From the NCBI GenBank assembly GCA_910580155.1, contig CAJTWX010000013.1, positions 1-28,296 of the forward strand: a DNA stretch of 28,296 nt, given 5' to 3'. Position numbers and translations under genes: made by a program. The notes under the pieces were generated by a model. That model was not told the DNA's origin. It searched no databases and saw only the letters and a program-made list of their open reading frames with translations. Source of the DNA: an uncultured Alphaproteobacteria bacterium. GTDB taxonomy: Bacteria; Pseudomonadota; Alphaproteobacteria; RF32; CAG-239. This document shows, in pieces, positions 7,970-17,172 of the stretch. Position 1 is the stretch's first letter. Each line of letters opens with the position of its first letter.

Positions 7970-8533
7970 ATGACTGATTTTAATAACATTAAAGATGATA
8001 CGGTTTCCCGTATGGAAAAAACACTGGATACATTAAGAAATGATTTCGGCGGTTTAAGAGCCGGCCGGGCGCACGCCAGCCTTCTGGATAACATTATGGT
8101 TGAAGCTTACGGGTCTGCGACTCCTATTTCTCAGGTAGGAACAATCAGCGTTCCGGATGCCAGAACACTTTCTGTCAGCATATGGGATAAAGGACTAGCT
8201 AAATCTGTTGAAAAAGCTTTGCGCGAATCTGATTTGGGGTTAAATCCCGTTTCTGACGGACAGCTTATCCGCATTCCAATTCCGCCGCTTTCAGAAGAAA
8301 GAAGAAAAGAGCTGGTAAAAGTTGCAGGCAAATATGCCGAACAAAATAAAATTGCTATTCGCAATATCCGAAGAGACGCTCTTGACGAGGTTAAAAAACT
8401 CAAAAAAGACAACCTCATCTCTGAAGATGACGAAAAAAGATATAGCTGTGAAATTCAAAAACTGACTGATGAATCTATCAAAAAAATTGATGATTTGCTG
8501 TGTCAGAAAGAAAAAGACATTTTGCAAGTATAG
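7970..8533 (+). CDS. frr: Ribosome recycling factor
   Basis: RRF splits the post-termination ribosome together with EF-G. The 187-residue product has the usual length and the family's elements: LRNDFGGLRAGRAHASLLDNI near 22-42, VEAYGSATPISQVGTISVPD near 45-64, the SDLGLNPVSDGQLIRIPIPPL region near 91-111, and the C-terminal three-helix-bundle stretch RNIRRDALDEVKKL. A GAGG ribosome binding site overlaps the end of pyrH. The pair pyrH-frr is conserved across bacteria. Confidence 0.97.
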   Translation: MTDFNNIKDDTVSRMEKTLDTLRNDFGGLRAGRAHASLLDNIMVEAYGSATPISQVGTISVPDARTLSVSIWDKGLAKSVEKALRESDLGLNPVSDGQLIRIPIPPLSEERRKELVKVAGKYAEQNKIAIRNIRRDALDEVKKLKKDNLISEDDEKRYSCEIQKLTDESIKKIDDLLCQKEKDILQV

Positions 8534-8539
8534 TAAATT

Positions 8540-9247
8540 ATGATGTCTGATACGTTGTGTAAACATATTGCCATTATTATGGACGGGAATGGGCGATGGG
8601 CAAAAAAGCGCGGTATGCCGCGCACTTTCGGCCATAAGAAGGGGGCTGAAAATGTTGTCAATATTACACGCGCGATGAAAGAGTCGGGCGTTAAATATTT
8701 AACACTTTATGCTTTTTCGACAGAAAATTGGCAGCGTTCGCAAGATGAAGTTACTGCTTTAATGCAGCTTTTGCGGGACTATCTGGACAAAGAATTTAAA
8801 GAAATTATGGAAAACAATGTCCGTATCGTCTTTATCGGCGAAAGGGATATGCTTGCAGAAGATATTCAACAAAAAATAAAGACTGTTGAAGCCGAATCTG
8901 CCGGAAATACTGATTTAACACTCTGTATTGCGCTGTCTTACGGATCCCGACAAGAAATTCTTTGTGCAGCAAAAAAGGCAATGACACTGGCTCTGGAGAA
9001 AAAAATATCTCCGAACGATTTATCTGTAGAAATGTTTTCTTCTCTGCTTTACACAAAAGATATTCCTAATCCGGATATTTTAATAAGAACAAGCGGAGAG
9101 CAACGTATCAGCAATTACCTTTTATGGCAGCTTGCATATACGGAATTATTTTTTACAAACACAATGTGGCCAGATTTCGGTAAAGACGAACTTCTGGATA
9201 TTATTGAAAAATTTAACACTCGGGAGAGAAGATATGGCAAAAACTGA
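8540..9247 (+). CDS. uppS: Isoprenyl transferase, undecaprenyl diphosphate synthase type
   Basis: The enzyme elongates farnesyl diphosphate to the C55 lipid carrier used for peptidoglycan and LPS. The 235 residues show the cis-prenyltransferase signature: IAIIMDGNGRWAKKRG with the catalytic Asp near 15, GHKKGAENV, YLTLYAFSTENW, and the C-terminal RTSGEQRISNYLLWQLAYTE. Two ATG codons in tandem (8540 and 8543) could serve as start. No clear ribosome binding site precedes either, so coupling to frr, which ends 6 bases upstream, is likely. The 3' end overlaps the cdsA start by 14 bases. Confidence 0.95.
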   Translation: MMSDTLCKHIAIIMDGNGRWAKKRGMPRTFGHKKGAENVVNITRAMKESGVKYLTLYAFSTENWQRSQDEVTALMQLLRDYLDKEFKEIMENNVRIVFIGERDMLAEDIQQKIKTVEAESAGNTDLTLCIALSYGSRQEILCAAKKAMTLALEKKISPNDLSVEMFSSLLYTKDIPNPDILIRTSGEQRISNYLLWQLAYTELFFTNTMWPDFGKDELLDIIEKFNTRERRYGKN

Positions 9248-10067
9248 ATTAACTTCATTGCAGAAGCGGATTTTGACCTCTTTGGTTATGATTCCGCTTG
9301 TCATCGGCGCACTACGCTCAGGACACCCATACATAGACATCTTGGTCTTTATTGTGGGCGCTTTGCTTTCTTGGGAATGGTCGGCAATGATTCCAAATAA
9401 AAAAGCCAACTTATATGCGGTTTGTTATGTTTTTGCCCTTGGCTGCTCCCTGCTTATTTTTAACCGGATTGTCCTTTTTACAACAATTGCGACAGTTACC
9501 CTGTTTGTTTACCTTAAAGCCAAAGAAGAAGAACACCGTAAATTGCTGACACTGGGCGTGGTTTACATTTCCATTGGTGTTGGCGCTTTATATTGGCTTT
9601 ATTATTTATTTGACACTTTTTTCGGAAGTCTGCCAGGAGAAAAAGGTAGCTTTGTAATGACGCTTTGGTTTATATTTATGGTTTGGAGCGTAGATATCGG
9701 AGGCTATATTATCGGCTCTTCACTCAAAGGTCCTAAACTGGCTCCGCATATCAGTCCTAATAAAACCTGGTCAGGACTGGTTGGCGGCGTTATTTTAGCC
9801 ATATCTGTCAGCTTTATCTATATGTACGCAACAAAAAATATTTTTAACCTACCTATGCCGCTAAATGAACAGTTACGATTTGCGCAATTAGGTGCATTTA
9901 TTGCCATTGTTGCACAAATTGGTGACTTAATCGAATCGGCTATCAAGAGATATCTCGGTGTTAAAGACAGCAGCAACCTCATTCCGGGACACGGCGGTGT
10001 TTTTGACCGGATTGACGGATTGATTTTTGCAGCGCCGATTGTTTATTGTTACTTTTCGTTGATTTAA
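9234..10067 (+). CDS. cdsA: Phosphatidate cytidylyltransferase (CDP-diglyceride synthase)
   Basis: This inner-membrane enzyme makes CDP-diacylglycerol from phosphatidate and CTP. The 277-residue product has about seven hydrophobic segments and the full C-terminal family signature: SAIKRYLGVKDSSN, then IPGHGGVFDRIDG near 254-266. The conserved HISPNKTWSG is at about 170-179. The frame is open upstream to 9132, but the ATG at 9234 is chosen because GGGAGAG precedes it and the extra residues would lie inside uppS with no family similarity. In many Alphaproteobacteria dxr follows cdsA; here the next gene is rseP, 24 bases on. Confidence 0.95.
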   Translation: MAKTELTSLQKRILTSLVMIPLVIGALRSGHPYIDILVFIVGALLSWEWSAMIPNKKANLYAVCYVFALGCSLLIFNRIVLFTTIATVTLFVYLKAKEEEHRKLLTLGVVYISIGVGALYWLYYLFDTFFGSLPGEKGSFVMTLWFIFMVWSVDIGGYIIGSSLKGPKLAPHISPNKTWSGLVGGVILAISVSFIYMYATKNIFNLPMPLNEQLRFAQLGAFIAIVAQIGDLIESAIKRYLGVKDSSNLIPGHGGVFDRIDGLIFAAPIVYCYFSLI

Positions 10068-10091
10068 TCAAATTTATAAGGAAATTTCATT

Positions 10092-11228
10092 ATGGAGATG
10101 TTAGCAAATATTGTGTACTATGTTGTTCCTTTTTTACTTCTTTTAGGCATTTTGGTTTTTGTTCACGAATTCGGACACTTTATCGTTGCGCGAAAATTAG
10201 GCGTCAGTGTCAGCGCTTTCTCCCTTGGTTTCGGTAAAGAGCTTTGGAGTGTTACAGATAAAAAAGGCACAGTATGGAAAATATCTGCCATACCGTTAGG
10301 AGGGTATTGTCAATTTTTAGGCGATGCAGACGAATCGTCCTCAACTTCAGAAATTGATTTAAGTAAATACACACCAGAAGAACAAAAGCACCTATTTGCG
10401 TTACAATCTCCGATTAAAAAACTAGCTATTTCCGTTGCCGGTCCGCTGTTTAACTATTTGCTGGCTTTCGTTATTTTCTTCGGGCTGTTTTTCTTTATCG
10501 GCAGCTATGATATTCCACCGGTTGTATCGGATGTTATTGAGAACAGTCCGGCACAAAAGGCAGGAATCCTGAAAGATGATAAAATATTAGAGATTAACGG
10601 TACCGAAATTGACAATTGGTCGGACATTACTAAAGAAATCAGTGTTGCAGTTAATGATGCAACGCTTAAAATTGAGCGCCGTAATGAAATTATCACAGTT
10701 GTTATTCCACTTGAAACAATTGAATATGCATACGACGGAGAAGAAAAACCCATAAAACGTAAAATGATTGGCATTAAAGGGGAAGCAAAACAATTTAGAG
10801 AAGTCAAAGATAATTTCCGTTTTTTTGACTCAATCAAAAAAGCGGCTATTGAGCTTTACGACGTTACAGATATGACTTTACGCGGCGTCGGGCAAATGAT
10901 TACCGGTGAACGCTCCAGCGAGGATGTTGGCGGAATTATCCGTATTGCCGAAATGTCCGGCGACATTTCAAAAAGCCGCAGTTTTTGGGACTTCTTGTCG
11001 TTTATGGCTCTGCTCTCTATAAATTTGGGATTGATAAACTTATTCCCAATCCCCCTATTAGATGGTGGACATGTTGTAATTTATTTGCTAGAAATAGTAT
11101 CAAGACGCGAACTGAATAAAAAATTTAAGGATTATTTATTCCGGTTTGGCCTTGGATTTATTTTGTTTTTGATGGTGTTTGCAACGTGGAATGACATCAA
11201 ACATTTGATAACAAGATGGTTTGAATAA
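10092..11228 (+). CDS. rseP: Site-2 zinc metalloprotease RseP (M50 family)
   Basis: RseP-type proteases cut transmembrane anti-sigma factors and remnant signal peptides inside the inner membrane. The 378-residue protein has the zinc motif HEFGH at 25-29 in the first membrane helix and a GPLFNYLLAF membrane segment near 118-127. A single visible PDZ domain is at about 135-200 (SPAQKAGILKDDKILEINGT), against two in E. coli RseP. The third zinc ligand region INLFPIPLLDGGH is at about 315-327. One PDZ domain is common in alphaproteobacterial homologues. AAGGA precedes the start. No anti-sigma factor or rpoE is in the window. The gene is followed directly by bamA, a classic neighbour. Confidence 0.95.
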   Translation: MEMLANIVYYVVPFLLLLGILVFVHEFGHFIVARKLGVSVSAFSLGFGKELWSVTDKKGTVWKISAIPLGGYCQFLGDADESSSTSEIDLSKYTPEEQKHLFALQSPIKKLAISVAGPLFNYLLAFVIFFGLFFFIGSYDIPPVVSDVIENSPAQKAGILKDDKILEINGTEIDNWSDITKEISVAVNDATLKIERRNEIITVVIPLETIEYAYDGEEKPIKRKMIGIKGEAKQFREVKDNFRFFDSIKKAAIELYDVTDMTLRGVGQMITGERSSEDVGGIIRIAEMSGDISKSRSFWDFLSFMALLSINLGLINLFPIPLLDGGHVVIYLLEIVSRRELNKKFKDYLFRFGLGFILFLMVFATWNDIKHLITRWFE

Positions 11229-11245
11229 TTAAAAGGATTTTTAAA

Positions 11246-13498
11246 ATGAGGTTTAAATTAGCGGGAATTTCATTGTTGGCTTTAGCCATTTGTTCGCAGG
11301 CTATGGCACAAGGAACTATCAATAACATCAGCATTCAGGGGCTGAAACGTGTAGAACGTGAAACAGCATTATCATACGCAGGAATAAAAACAGGTCAGCC
11401 AGTTTCGTCTGACGAGCTGAACAATGCCTTGAAGCGACTGTATGAAACCGGTTTGTTTAGCGATATAAGCTTTGATACAAAAGGGAATACACTTGTTATC
11501 AATGTGACGGAGAATCCGGTTATCGGCATTCGCGCTTTTGACGGCAATGATAAAATCGATGATAAAATTTTAGAATCCGAAGTTCAGTCGGCTCCCCGCT
11601 CAGTTTTCAGTAAAGCAAAAGTGCAGCAAGATGTTCAGCGAATCCTTGATGTGTATAAGAGAGCCGGTCGTTACGGCGTTTCGGTTGAGCCCAAAATTAT
11701 TAAGAAACCAGAAAATCGCGTTGACTTGATTTTTGAAATCAACGAAGGGCCGGAAGCAAAAATCGATACAATTAATTTTATCGGCAACAAACACTATACA
11801 GGTAAAGATCTGCAAGGGGAGATTATGAGCAAGGAAAGCCGTTGGTACCGGTTGTTTTCCAGTGCTGAAAATTTTGACCGTGAAAAGATGAACTATGACC
11901 AAGAATTGCTGCGCCGTTTTTATAACCGGCACGGCTATGCGGATTTTGCGGTTATCTCTGCCATTGCCGAATTATCAAGAGATAAAACATCTTTCGTATT
12001 GACTTTTACAATTGATGAAGGCAAGCGCTATAAAATCAATGATATTCAAATTAAGTCTATGGTGCGCGATGTTGATGCGAACCAATGGTATAAATATATT
12101 ACATTCAAAACCGGCGACTGGTACAATTCTGATGAGGTGGAAAAAACCGTTAATGCGTTGACTGAAGAATTGGCTAGAAAGGGCTTTGTCTTTGTTGAGG
12201 TTGTGCCAAATATTTATAAAGACAGAGAATCGGGAAAATTAAGCGTTGTCTTTGATATTAAAGAAAATGCAAAAGTGTTTGTTAACCGTATTAACATTAC
12301 CGGAAACACCCGAACACTGGATGAGGTTATCAGACGTGAGTTCCGGATTGCCGAAGGCAACGTTTTCAATGTTGCAAAAATCAGAGAATCGAGAAGAAAT
12401 GTCGAACGTCTCAATTATTTCAGCAAGGTTGATATTGATTCGGAAAGAGTTGATTATGACAAGGCGGATATTAACGTTAATGTTGAAGAAAAATCTACCG
12501 GTTACTTTAATGTTGGTGTCGGGTATTCGACGGTTAACGGTGCTTTAGTCAGAGCCGGTATTACCGAGAACAACTTCCTTGGCAAAGGACAACAGGTCAG
12601 CTTAAATGCCGGTGTTTCGCAACGTTCAACGGATTACAGCTTTAGCTTTACCGAACCTTACTTCCTTGACAGACGCCTGAGCGCCGGTATGGATTTATTC
12701 TACCAGACAGAAGACTATCAAGACGAAAGTAACTATGATATGGATACAATGGGCGGCAGAGTTCGTTTTGGCTGGAATTATACTGATGATTTAAGCCAAT
12801 ATGTCCGCTATACTTTGAAGCAAGACAAAATTAAGAATGTCAGTTCGGCTTCTAAATACATTCAAAGTGAAGAAGGTAATTCTATCGACTCCGTCATCGG
12901 GCAGACCATTGTTTATGATAAGCGCGATAATGTTATGAAACCGCGCGAAGGATATTATCTTTCTTTCGGTAATGATGTTTCCGGCTTGGGCGGTGATGAT
13001 AAATATTTGAAATTTGACGCAAAAGCATATCAATTTTATACATTATCCGATTACTATACCTTTAAGTTCTTCATCAACGGCGGCTATGTTGCAGGATATG
13101 GCGGAGAAGATGTCCGCTTGTCGCAAAGATATTTCCTCGGCGGCAACACAATGCGTGGTTTTGAGACCGGTGGTATCAGTGCCCGTGATAAATATACAAA
13201 AGACGCTCTGGGCGGTAACTGGATGCTGTGGGGCGGTGCCGAATTGGCTTTCCCGATGGGGTTAGACGAGTTAGGTATTCGTGGTCGTACGTTTGTTGAT
13301 ATTGGTACAACAGGTAAGCCTGACAATATTGATACATCAGATGTTGATTACTCTGCTTCGCCACGTGTGGCTGTCGGCTTTGGTTTTGAGTGGACCTCTC
13401 CGATGGGTAAAATTGACATTGACTTCGGCTTCCCGATTGTTAAGCAAAAATATGACGAAACAGAAGTATTCCGTCTGAACTTTGGTACAAGCTTATAG
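11246..13498 (+). CDS. bamA: Outer membrane protein assembly factor BamA
   Basis: BamA folds and inserts beta-barrel proteins into the outer membrane. The 750-residue product has a signal peptide with an AMA-Q cleavage site near residue 22. About five POTRA domains follow (starting at INNISIQGLKRVE, with later repeats such as IDTINFIGNKHYTG and VFVNRINITGNTRTLDEV). The C-terminal 16-stranded Omp85 barrel begins near 410. The conserved loop motif appears as MRGF in GGNTMRGFETGG. The protein ends in LNFGTSL: the last residue is Leu rather than the aromatic residue usual for outer-membrane barrels. An AAGGA ribosome binding site precedes the ATG. It sits between rseP and lpxD; no skp/ompH gene is present between bamA and lpxD. 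Confidence 0.97.
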   Translation: MRFKLAGISLLALAICSQAMAQGTINNISIQGLKRVERETALSYAGIKTGQPVSSDELNNALKRLYETGLFSDISFDTKGNTLVINVTENPVIGIRAFDGNDKIDDKILESEVQSAPRSVFSKAKVQQDVQRILDVYKRAGRYGVSVEPKIIKKPENRVDLIFEINEGPEAKIDTINFIGNKHYTGKDLQGEIMSKESRWYRLFSSAENFDREKMNYDQELLRRFYNRHGYADFAVISAIAELSRDKTSFVLTFTIDEGKRYKINDIQIKSMVRDVDANQWYKYITFKTGDWYNSDEVEKTVNALTEELARKGFVFVEVVPNIYKDRESGKLSVVFDIKENAKVFVNRINITGNTRTLDEVIRREFRIAEGNVFNVAKIRESRRNVERLNYFSKVDIDSERVDYDKADINVNVEEKSTGYFNVGVGYSTVNGALVRAGITENNFLGKGQQVSLNAGVSQRSTDYSFSFTEPYFLDRRLSAGMDLFYQTEDYQDESNYDMDTMGGRVRFGWNYTDDLSQYVRYTLKQDKIKNVSSASKYIQSEEGNSIDSVIGQTIVYDKRDNVMKPREGYYLSFGNDVSGLGGDDKYLKFDAKAYQFYTLSDYYTFKFFINGGYVAGYGGEDVRLSQRYFLGGNTMRGFETGGISARDKYTKDALGGNWMLWGGAELAFPMGLDELGIRGRTFVDIGTTGKPDNIDTSDVDYSASPRVAVGFGFEWTSPMGKIDIDFGFPIVKQKYDETEVFRLNFGTSL

Positions 13499-13514
13499 TG
13501 TATGGGGAATAAAG

Positions 13515-14528
13515 ATGGTTGATAAGGTTTTTTATAACTATACCGGTGCTAAAAAAATTGCGGAAATTGCCAAGATTTCCCACTCTGTTTTAGCAACAAA
13601 AGGCAAGGAAAACGAGCAGATAGAAAATGTCTGTTCAATTGACTCGGCCGGAAGTGAAGATATTTGCTTTTTTTACGACAAAAAGAATAAAGCATTGGCG
13701 CAAAATATTAAAGCTAAGGCGTGTGTTACAACTGCTGATTTGGCTAATTATATTCCTGATGGTGTTATTGTACTCATTTCTGAAAATCCGAAACTTTCAT
13801 TTATTGAATTGGTTTCTGCGTTTTACAGTGAATTTAAGCCAAACGCAAAAATAGAAGAAAGCGCTTCAGTTTCAAAAACAGCACGAATCGGCCAAAACTG
13901 TTATATTGGCAGCGGGGCAGTAATTGAAGATGACGTTGTCATCGGCGATAATTGCATTATTGAGGCAAATGCTGTAATTGCACGTGGTTGTCAAATCGGA
14001 AACAATTGCCGAATCGGAAATAATGCCAGTATTTCATACTGCTTAATGGGAAATGACTGCTATATTTATACCGGTGCACGAATCGGACAAGACGGTTTTG
14101 GTTTTTCGGTTGTTGAAGGCAGACATAAGAGAATTCCGCAAATCGGGCGGGTTATTATTGGAAATGATGTTGAAGTTGGTGCCAACACCTGTATTGACCG
14201 TGGTGCACTTGATGACACGGTTATCAGTGACGGTTGCCGCATTGATAATCTTGTACAAGTTGCCCATAACGATAAAATCGGCCGGTGTTGCATTTTAGTT
14301 GCCCAGACCGGCATTGCTGGCAGTTGCACTTTCGGCGATTATGTCGTTTGTGGCGGGCAGACAGGCTTTGCCGACCACTTAAATATTGGCAGCGGTGCTC
14401 AAGTGGGTGCTCAGTCCGGTGTTATGAGAGATATTGAAGCCGGAGCTATTGTTATGGGAACGCCGACAGTTCCATTTAAAGATTTTATGCGTCAAGTCAC
14501 ATTTTTACAAAAAAACAGCAAAAAGTAA
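13515..14528 (+). CDS. lpxD: UDP-3-O-(3-hydroxyacyl)glucosamine N-acyltransferase
   Basis: LpxD adds the second acyl chain in lipid A synthesis, using acyl-ACP. The 337-residue protein has the N-terminal uridine-binding domain (to about 100) followed by a long left-handed beta-helix of hexapeptide repeats (IGQNCYIGSGAVIEDDVVIG and on). The catalytic His is at 251 in QVAHNDKIG, with a second conserved His in EGRHKRIPQIG. The frame opens at 13482 inside bamA, but the ATG at 13515 is preferred: a GGGGA ribosome binding site precedes it and the protein then starts like other LpxD proteins. The gene lies between bamA and fabZ, the standard order. Confidence 0.95.
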   Translation: MVDKVFYNYTGAKKIAEIAKISHSVLATKGKENEQIENVCSIDSAGSEDICFFYDKKNKALAQNIKAKACVTTADLANYIPDGVIVLISENPKLSFIELVSAFYSEFKPNAKIEESASVSKTARIGQNCYIGSGAVIEDDVVIGDNCIIEANAVIARGCQIGNNCRIGNNASISYCLMGNDCYIYTGARIGQDGFGFSVVEGRHKRIPQIGRVIIGNDVEVGANTCIDRGALDDTVISDGCRIDNLVQVAHNDKIGRCCILVAQTGIAGSCTFGDYVVCGGQTGFADHLNIGSGAQVGAQSGVMRDIEAGAIVMGTPTVPFKDFMRQVTFLQKNSKK

Positions 14529-14543
14529 ACAAAGGAGACTATT

Positions 14544-14996
14544 ATGGCTGAAGAAGTTAAAGTATATCATATTGAAGAAATTATGAAAATGCTGCCACAC
14601 CGCTACCCTTTTTTGTTGGTAGACCGTTTGGAAGTGGAAGTTCCAGGGGAAAAAGGCGTTGGCATAAAAAATGTAACGATGAATGAAGAATTCTTTCAAG
14701 GGCATTTTCCGAATAATCCGGTAATGCCGGGCGTTTTGCAGATTGAGGCTATGGCGCAAGCTGCCGGAGCGGTTGTTATTTCCCAAGACGAGAACTATGC
14801 CGACTCTAAACGCAGCGTTTTATTTATGGGCGTTGACGGTGTTAAGTTTAGAAGACAAGTTAAACCGGGTGATCAACTGAGAATGCACGTTGAAAAAATT
14901 AAAGCACGCCGCAATATTTTTGTTTTCAAAGGTACGGCGATGGTTGATGGTCAGGTTGCTTCTGAAGCAGAATTAACAGCTATGATTCTCGAATAA
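14544..14996 (+). CDS. fabZ: (3R)-hydroxyacyl-ACP dehydratase FabZ
   Basis: FabZ dehydrates beta-hydroxyacyl-ACP in fatty acid synthesis and competes with LpxA/LpxD for the same substrate. The 150 residues form a hot-dog fold with MLPHRYPFLLVDR at 16-28, the catalytic His54 in GHFPNNPVMPG and Glu68 in LQIEAMAQ. AAAGGAG precedes the ATG. Usually lpxA, lpxI and lpxB follow. Here the operon ends in a hairpin and the next gene is sufS. Confidence 0.97.
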   Translation: MAEEVKVYHIEEIMKMLPHRYPFLLVDRLEVEVPGEKGVGIKNVTMNEEFFQGHFPNNPVMPGVLQIEAMAQAAGAVVISQDENYADSKRSVLFMGVDGVKFRRQVKPGDQLRMHVEKIKARRNIFVFKGTAMVDGQVASEAELTAMILE

Positions 14997-15024
14997 TCAG
15001 CATTTTGATTATTTTTTAAAGTTG

Positions 15025-15064
15025 AAAAAATTAGAGATAGGATTTATCTTATCTCTAATTTTTT
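15025..15064 (+). terminator. Long-stem terminator after fabZ
   Basis: A perfect 15-bp inverted repeat (15025-15039 with 15050-15064) ends in six T residues. The stem is AT-rich but long. It closes the pyrH-fabZ operon. It touches the GAGGTG ribosome binding site of sufS at 15065, so a folded hairpin would leave that site free just outside the stem. Confidence 0.7.
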
Positions 15065-15076
15065 GAGGTGATAAAT

Positions 15077-16294
15077 ATGTTTGATACACAAAATATAAGA
15101 AAAGACTTTCCGATTTTGGAGCGCCTGATTGAGGGTAAGCGTAATATATATATGGATACGGCAGCATCTGCGCAAAAGCCGTTATGTGTTATTGAAAGCA
15201 TTAGCAAGGCCTATCTTGAGGAATATGCAAACGTGCACCGTGGCAGTTATTGGCTTTCAGAAAAAGCTACCGAGAATTATGAAGATGCGCGAAAAACAGT
15301 TGCTCAATTTATAAACGCTAAAACACCGAATGAAGTTGTTTTTACGCGGAATGCAACAGAAGGCATTAACCTTGTTGCAGCAACATTTGGCGCACAACAT
15401 CTTAAAACCGGTGATGAAATTTTGATTTCCAGAGCCGAGCATCACGCAAATTTGGTCACTTGGCAGCAATGGGCTTTGAAAACCGGAGCAACATTAAAAT
15501 ATTTTGATCTTGCTGAGGATGGCAGCTTTGCTATGAATTTATTTCTGGCACAATTAACCAATAAGACAAAGATAGTTGCAGTTACGGCTATGTCTAATGT
15601 TTTGGGAACAGTCTTTCCGGTTAAAGAAATTTGTAAAGCTGCTCATCAAGCCGGTGCGATTGTGTTAATTGATGCTTGCCAATATGCTGTACATAAAAAA
15701 ATTGATGTGCAAGATTTTGATTGTGATTTTCTTGCCTTTTCCGGACACAAAGTTTATGGACCGACAGGAATCGGGGTATTATACGGAAAATCTGAATTGT
15801 TAGAAACTTTGCCGCCATATCAGTTCGGTGGCGATATGATTGACCGTGTCACATACGAAAAGACGACTTTTGCCGAACCTCCGGCACGTTTTGAGGCGGG
15901 AACTCCGGCTTTTATTCAGGCGGTCGGACTTGGGACCGCGCTAAAATATATTATGCAATTTGACTTTAAAGAAATTGAAGATTATGAAATGCAATTAACA
16001 CAATATACTACCGACAGGCTGGAAGAAATTAAAGGATTAAAAATCTTGGGAACAGCAAAAGATAAGGGCGGTGTTTTTGCATTTACCCTTTCCAACATAC
16101 ATCCGCAAGATATTGCTTTTGTTTTAGGCAAAGAAGGTGTTGCGGTACGAACAGGACATTTTTGCGCCGAACCGTTGGTTAATAAGCTGGGGTATACATC
16201 ACTTATACGTGCATCACTGGGTTTATATTCCACCAAGGAAGATGTTGACGAACTTGTAAAGGCTCTTTTGAAGGCACAAGATTTTTTAAGCTAG
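15077..16294 (+). CDS. sufS: Cysteine desulfurase SufS
   Basis: SufS takes sulfur from cysteine as a protein-bound persulfide for Fe-S assembly. The 405-residue product matches the SufS group: Lys225 in FSGHKVYGPTGIGVLYG holds pyridoxal phosphate, the persulfide Cys is at 363 in AVRTGHFCAEPL, and EHHANLVTWQ lies near 121-130. A GTG at 15068 is in frame, but the ATG at 15077 has GAGGTG at ideal spacing, so I use it. It begins a tightly packed operon with sufT (7 bases on) and sufE. sufB is 13 kb away in the same orientation. Confidence 0.95.
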   Translation: MFDTQNIRKDFPILERLIEGKRNIYMDTAASAQKPLCVIESISKAYLEEYANVHRGSYWLSEKATENYEDARKTVAQFINAKTPNEVVFTRNATEGINLVAATFGAQHLKTGDEILISRAEHHANLVTWQQWALKTGATLKYFDLAEDGSFAMNLFLAQLTNKTKIVAVTAMSNVLGTVFPVKEICKAAHQAGAIVLIDACQYAVHKKIDVQDFDCDFLAFSGHKVYGPTGIGVLYGKSELLETLPPYQFGGDMIDRVTYEKTTFAEPPARFEAGTPAFIQAVGLGTALKYIMQFDFKEIEDYEMQLTQYTTDRLEEIKGLKILGTAKDKGGVFAFTLSNIHPQDIAFVLGKEGVAVRTGHFCAEPLVNKLGYTSLIRASLGLYSTKEDVDELVKALLKAQDFLS

Positions 16295-16301
16295 GACGAT
16301 A

Positions 16302-16739
16302 ATGACTGAAACTATTGAACAGACAAAACTTGATGATAATGAACTACAGCTTTTGGAAGCAATGAGTGTTGATGATAGCGAACTTCCCGTTTATAAAGCA
16401 TATTCAGGAGCGGAACTTGCCGATAATAATGTTGTACCGGCTAAAATGTATGATATTGTTGAAGCAATCAAGACTGTGTTTGATCCGGAAATTCCGATTA
16501 ATGTATATGACTTAGGGTTGATTTATAAAATCAATCAGGCCGATAATGGCAATATTCATATAGATATGTCTTTAACTGCTCCCGGATGTCCGGTAGCCGG
16601 CATATTGCCCCAGCAGGTTGCCGACGCCGTTGCCGGTGTATCGGGGGTTGGCGCAGTTGAGGTTGAGATTGTCTGGGAACCGGCGTGGTCACTTGACCGT
16701 TTGAGTGATGAAGCCAGAATGATGTTAGAAATGTTATAA
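16302..16739 (+). CDS. sufT: SUF-system Fe-S maturation protein SufT (MIP18/DUF59 family)
   Basis: SufT-type proteins assist Fe-S protein maturation. The 145-residue product has an acidic N-terminal extension of about 48 residues and then a MIP18 domain (YDIVEAIKTVFDPEIPINVY, DLGLIY). The conserved Cys is at 96 in LTAPGCPVAG, and EIVWEPAWSLDRLSDEARM closes the domain. Its place between sufS and sufE supports the SufT name over the related PaaD. It is in the same operon and starts 7 bases after sufS. Confidence 0.92.
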   Translation: MTETIEQTKLDDNELQLLEAMSVDDSELPVYKAYSGAELADNNVVPAKMYDIVEAIKTVFDPEIPINVYDLGLIYKINQADNGNIHIDMSLTAPGCPVAGILPQQVADAVAGVSGVGAVEVEIVWEPAWSLDRLSDEARMMLEML

Positions 16740-16760
16740 TGTGGAAACAAAGGAGAATTT

Positions 16761-17171
16761 ATGATGAGTATTGAAAGCCTGATTGAAGATTTTTCTTTTT
16801 TAGATTCGTGGGAAGACCGTTATAAATATCTTATTGAGCTTGGAAATAAAAATCCCAGATTTAGCGATGAACAGAAATCCGAACAATGGAAAGTTCAGGG
16901 CTGCCAATCGCAGGTTTGGATTATTCCGCATTTTGACGATTCCGGAATATGGTTTGAGGGTGACAGCGATGCTATTATTGTACGCGGCATTATTGCTGTT
17001 GTTTTGGAAATTTTTAAAGATAAGACTGCACAAGAAATTTTAGATATTGATGTTGAAAAAATTTTTGATAAAATGGGATTACAGGAACATATTACCCCAA
17101 ATCGGCGAAGCGGAATGCTCTCGATGGTGGATAAGATAAAATATTATGCGAAACAAGCGTTAAGGAAATAG
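16761..17171 (+). CDS. sufE: Sulfur acceptor protein SufE
   Basis: SufE accepts the persulfide from SufS and passes it to SufB. The 136-residue product has the SufE fold. The acceptor Cys is at 48 in KVQGCQSQVWI, followed by FEGDSDAIIVRGIIAVVL and a C-terminal LTPNRRSGM-like stretch (ITPNRRSGMLSMVDKI). AAAGGAG precedes tandem ATG codons at 16761 and 16764. One base separates its stop from the sucC-like start, so the next gene is very probably translated from the same message. Confidence 0.95.
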   Translation: MMSIESLIEDFSFLDSWEDRYKYLIELGNKNPRFSDEQKSEQWKVQGCQSQVWIIPHFDDSGIWFEGDSDAIIVRGIIAVVLEIFKDKTAQEILDIDVEKIFDKMGLQEHITPNRRSGMLSMVDKIKYYAKQALRK

Positions 17172-17172
17172 G

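Noticed and set aside
9132..9233. 34-codon upstream extension of cdsA
   Set aside because: It lies within uppS, and the ATG at 9234 has a good ribosome binding site.
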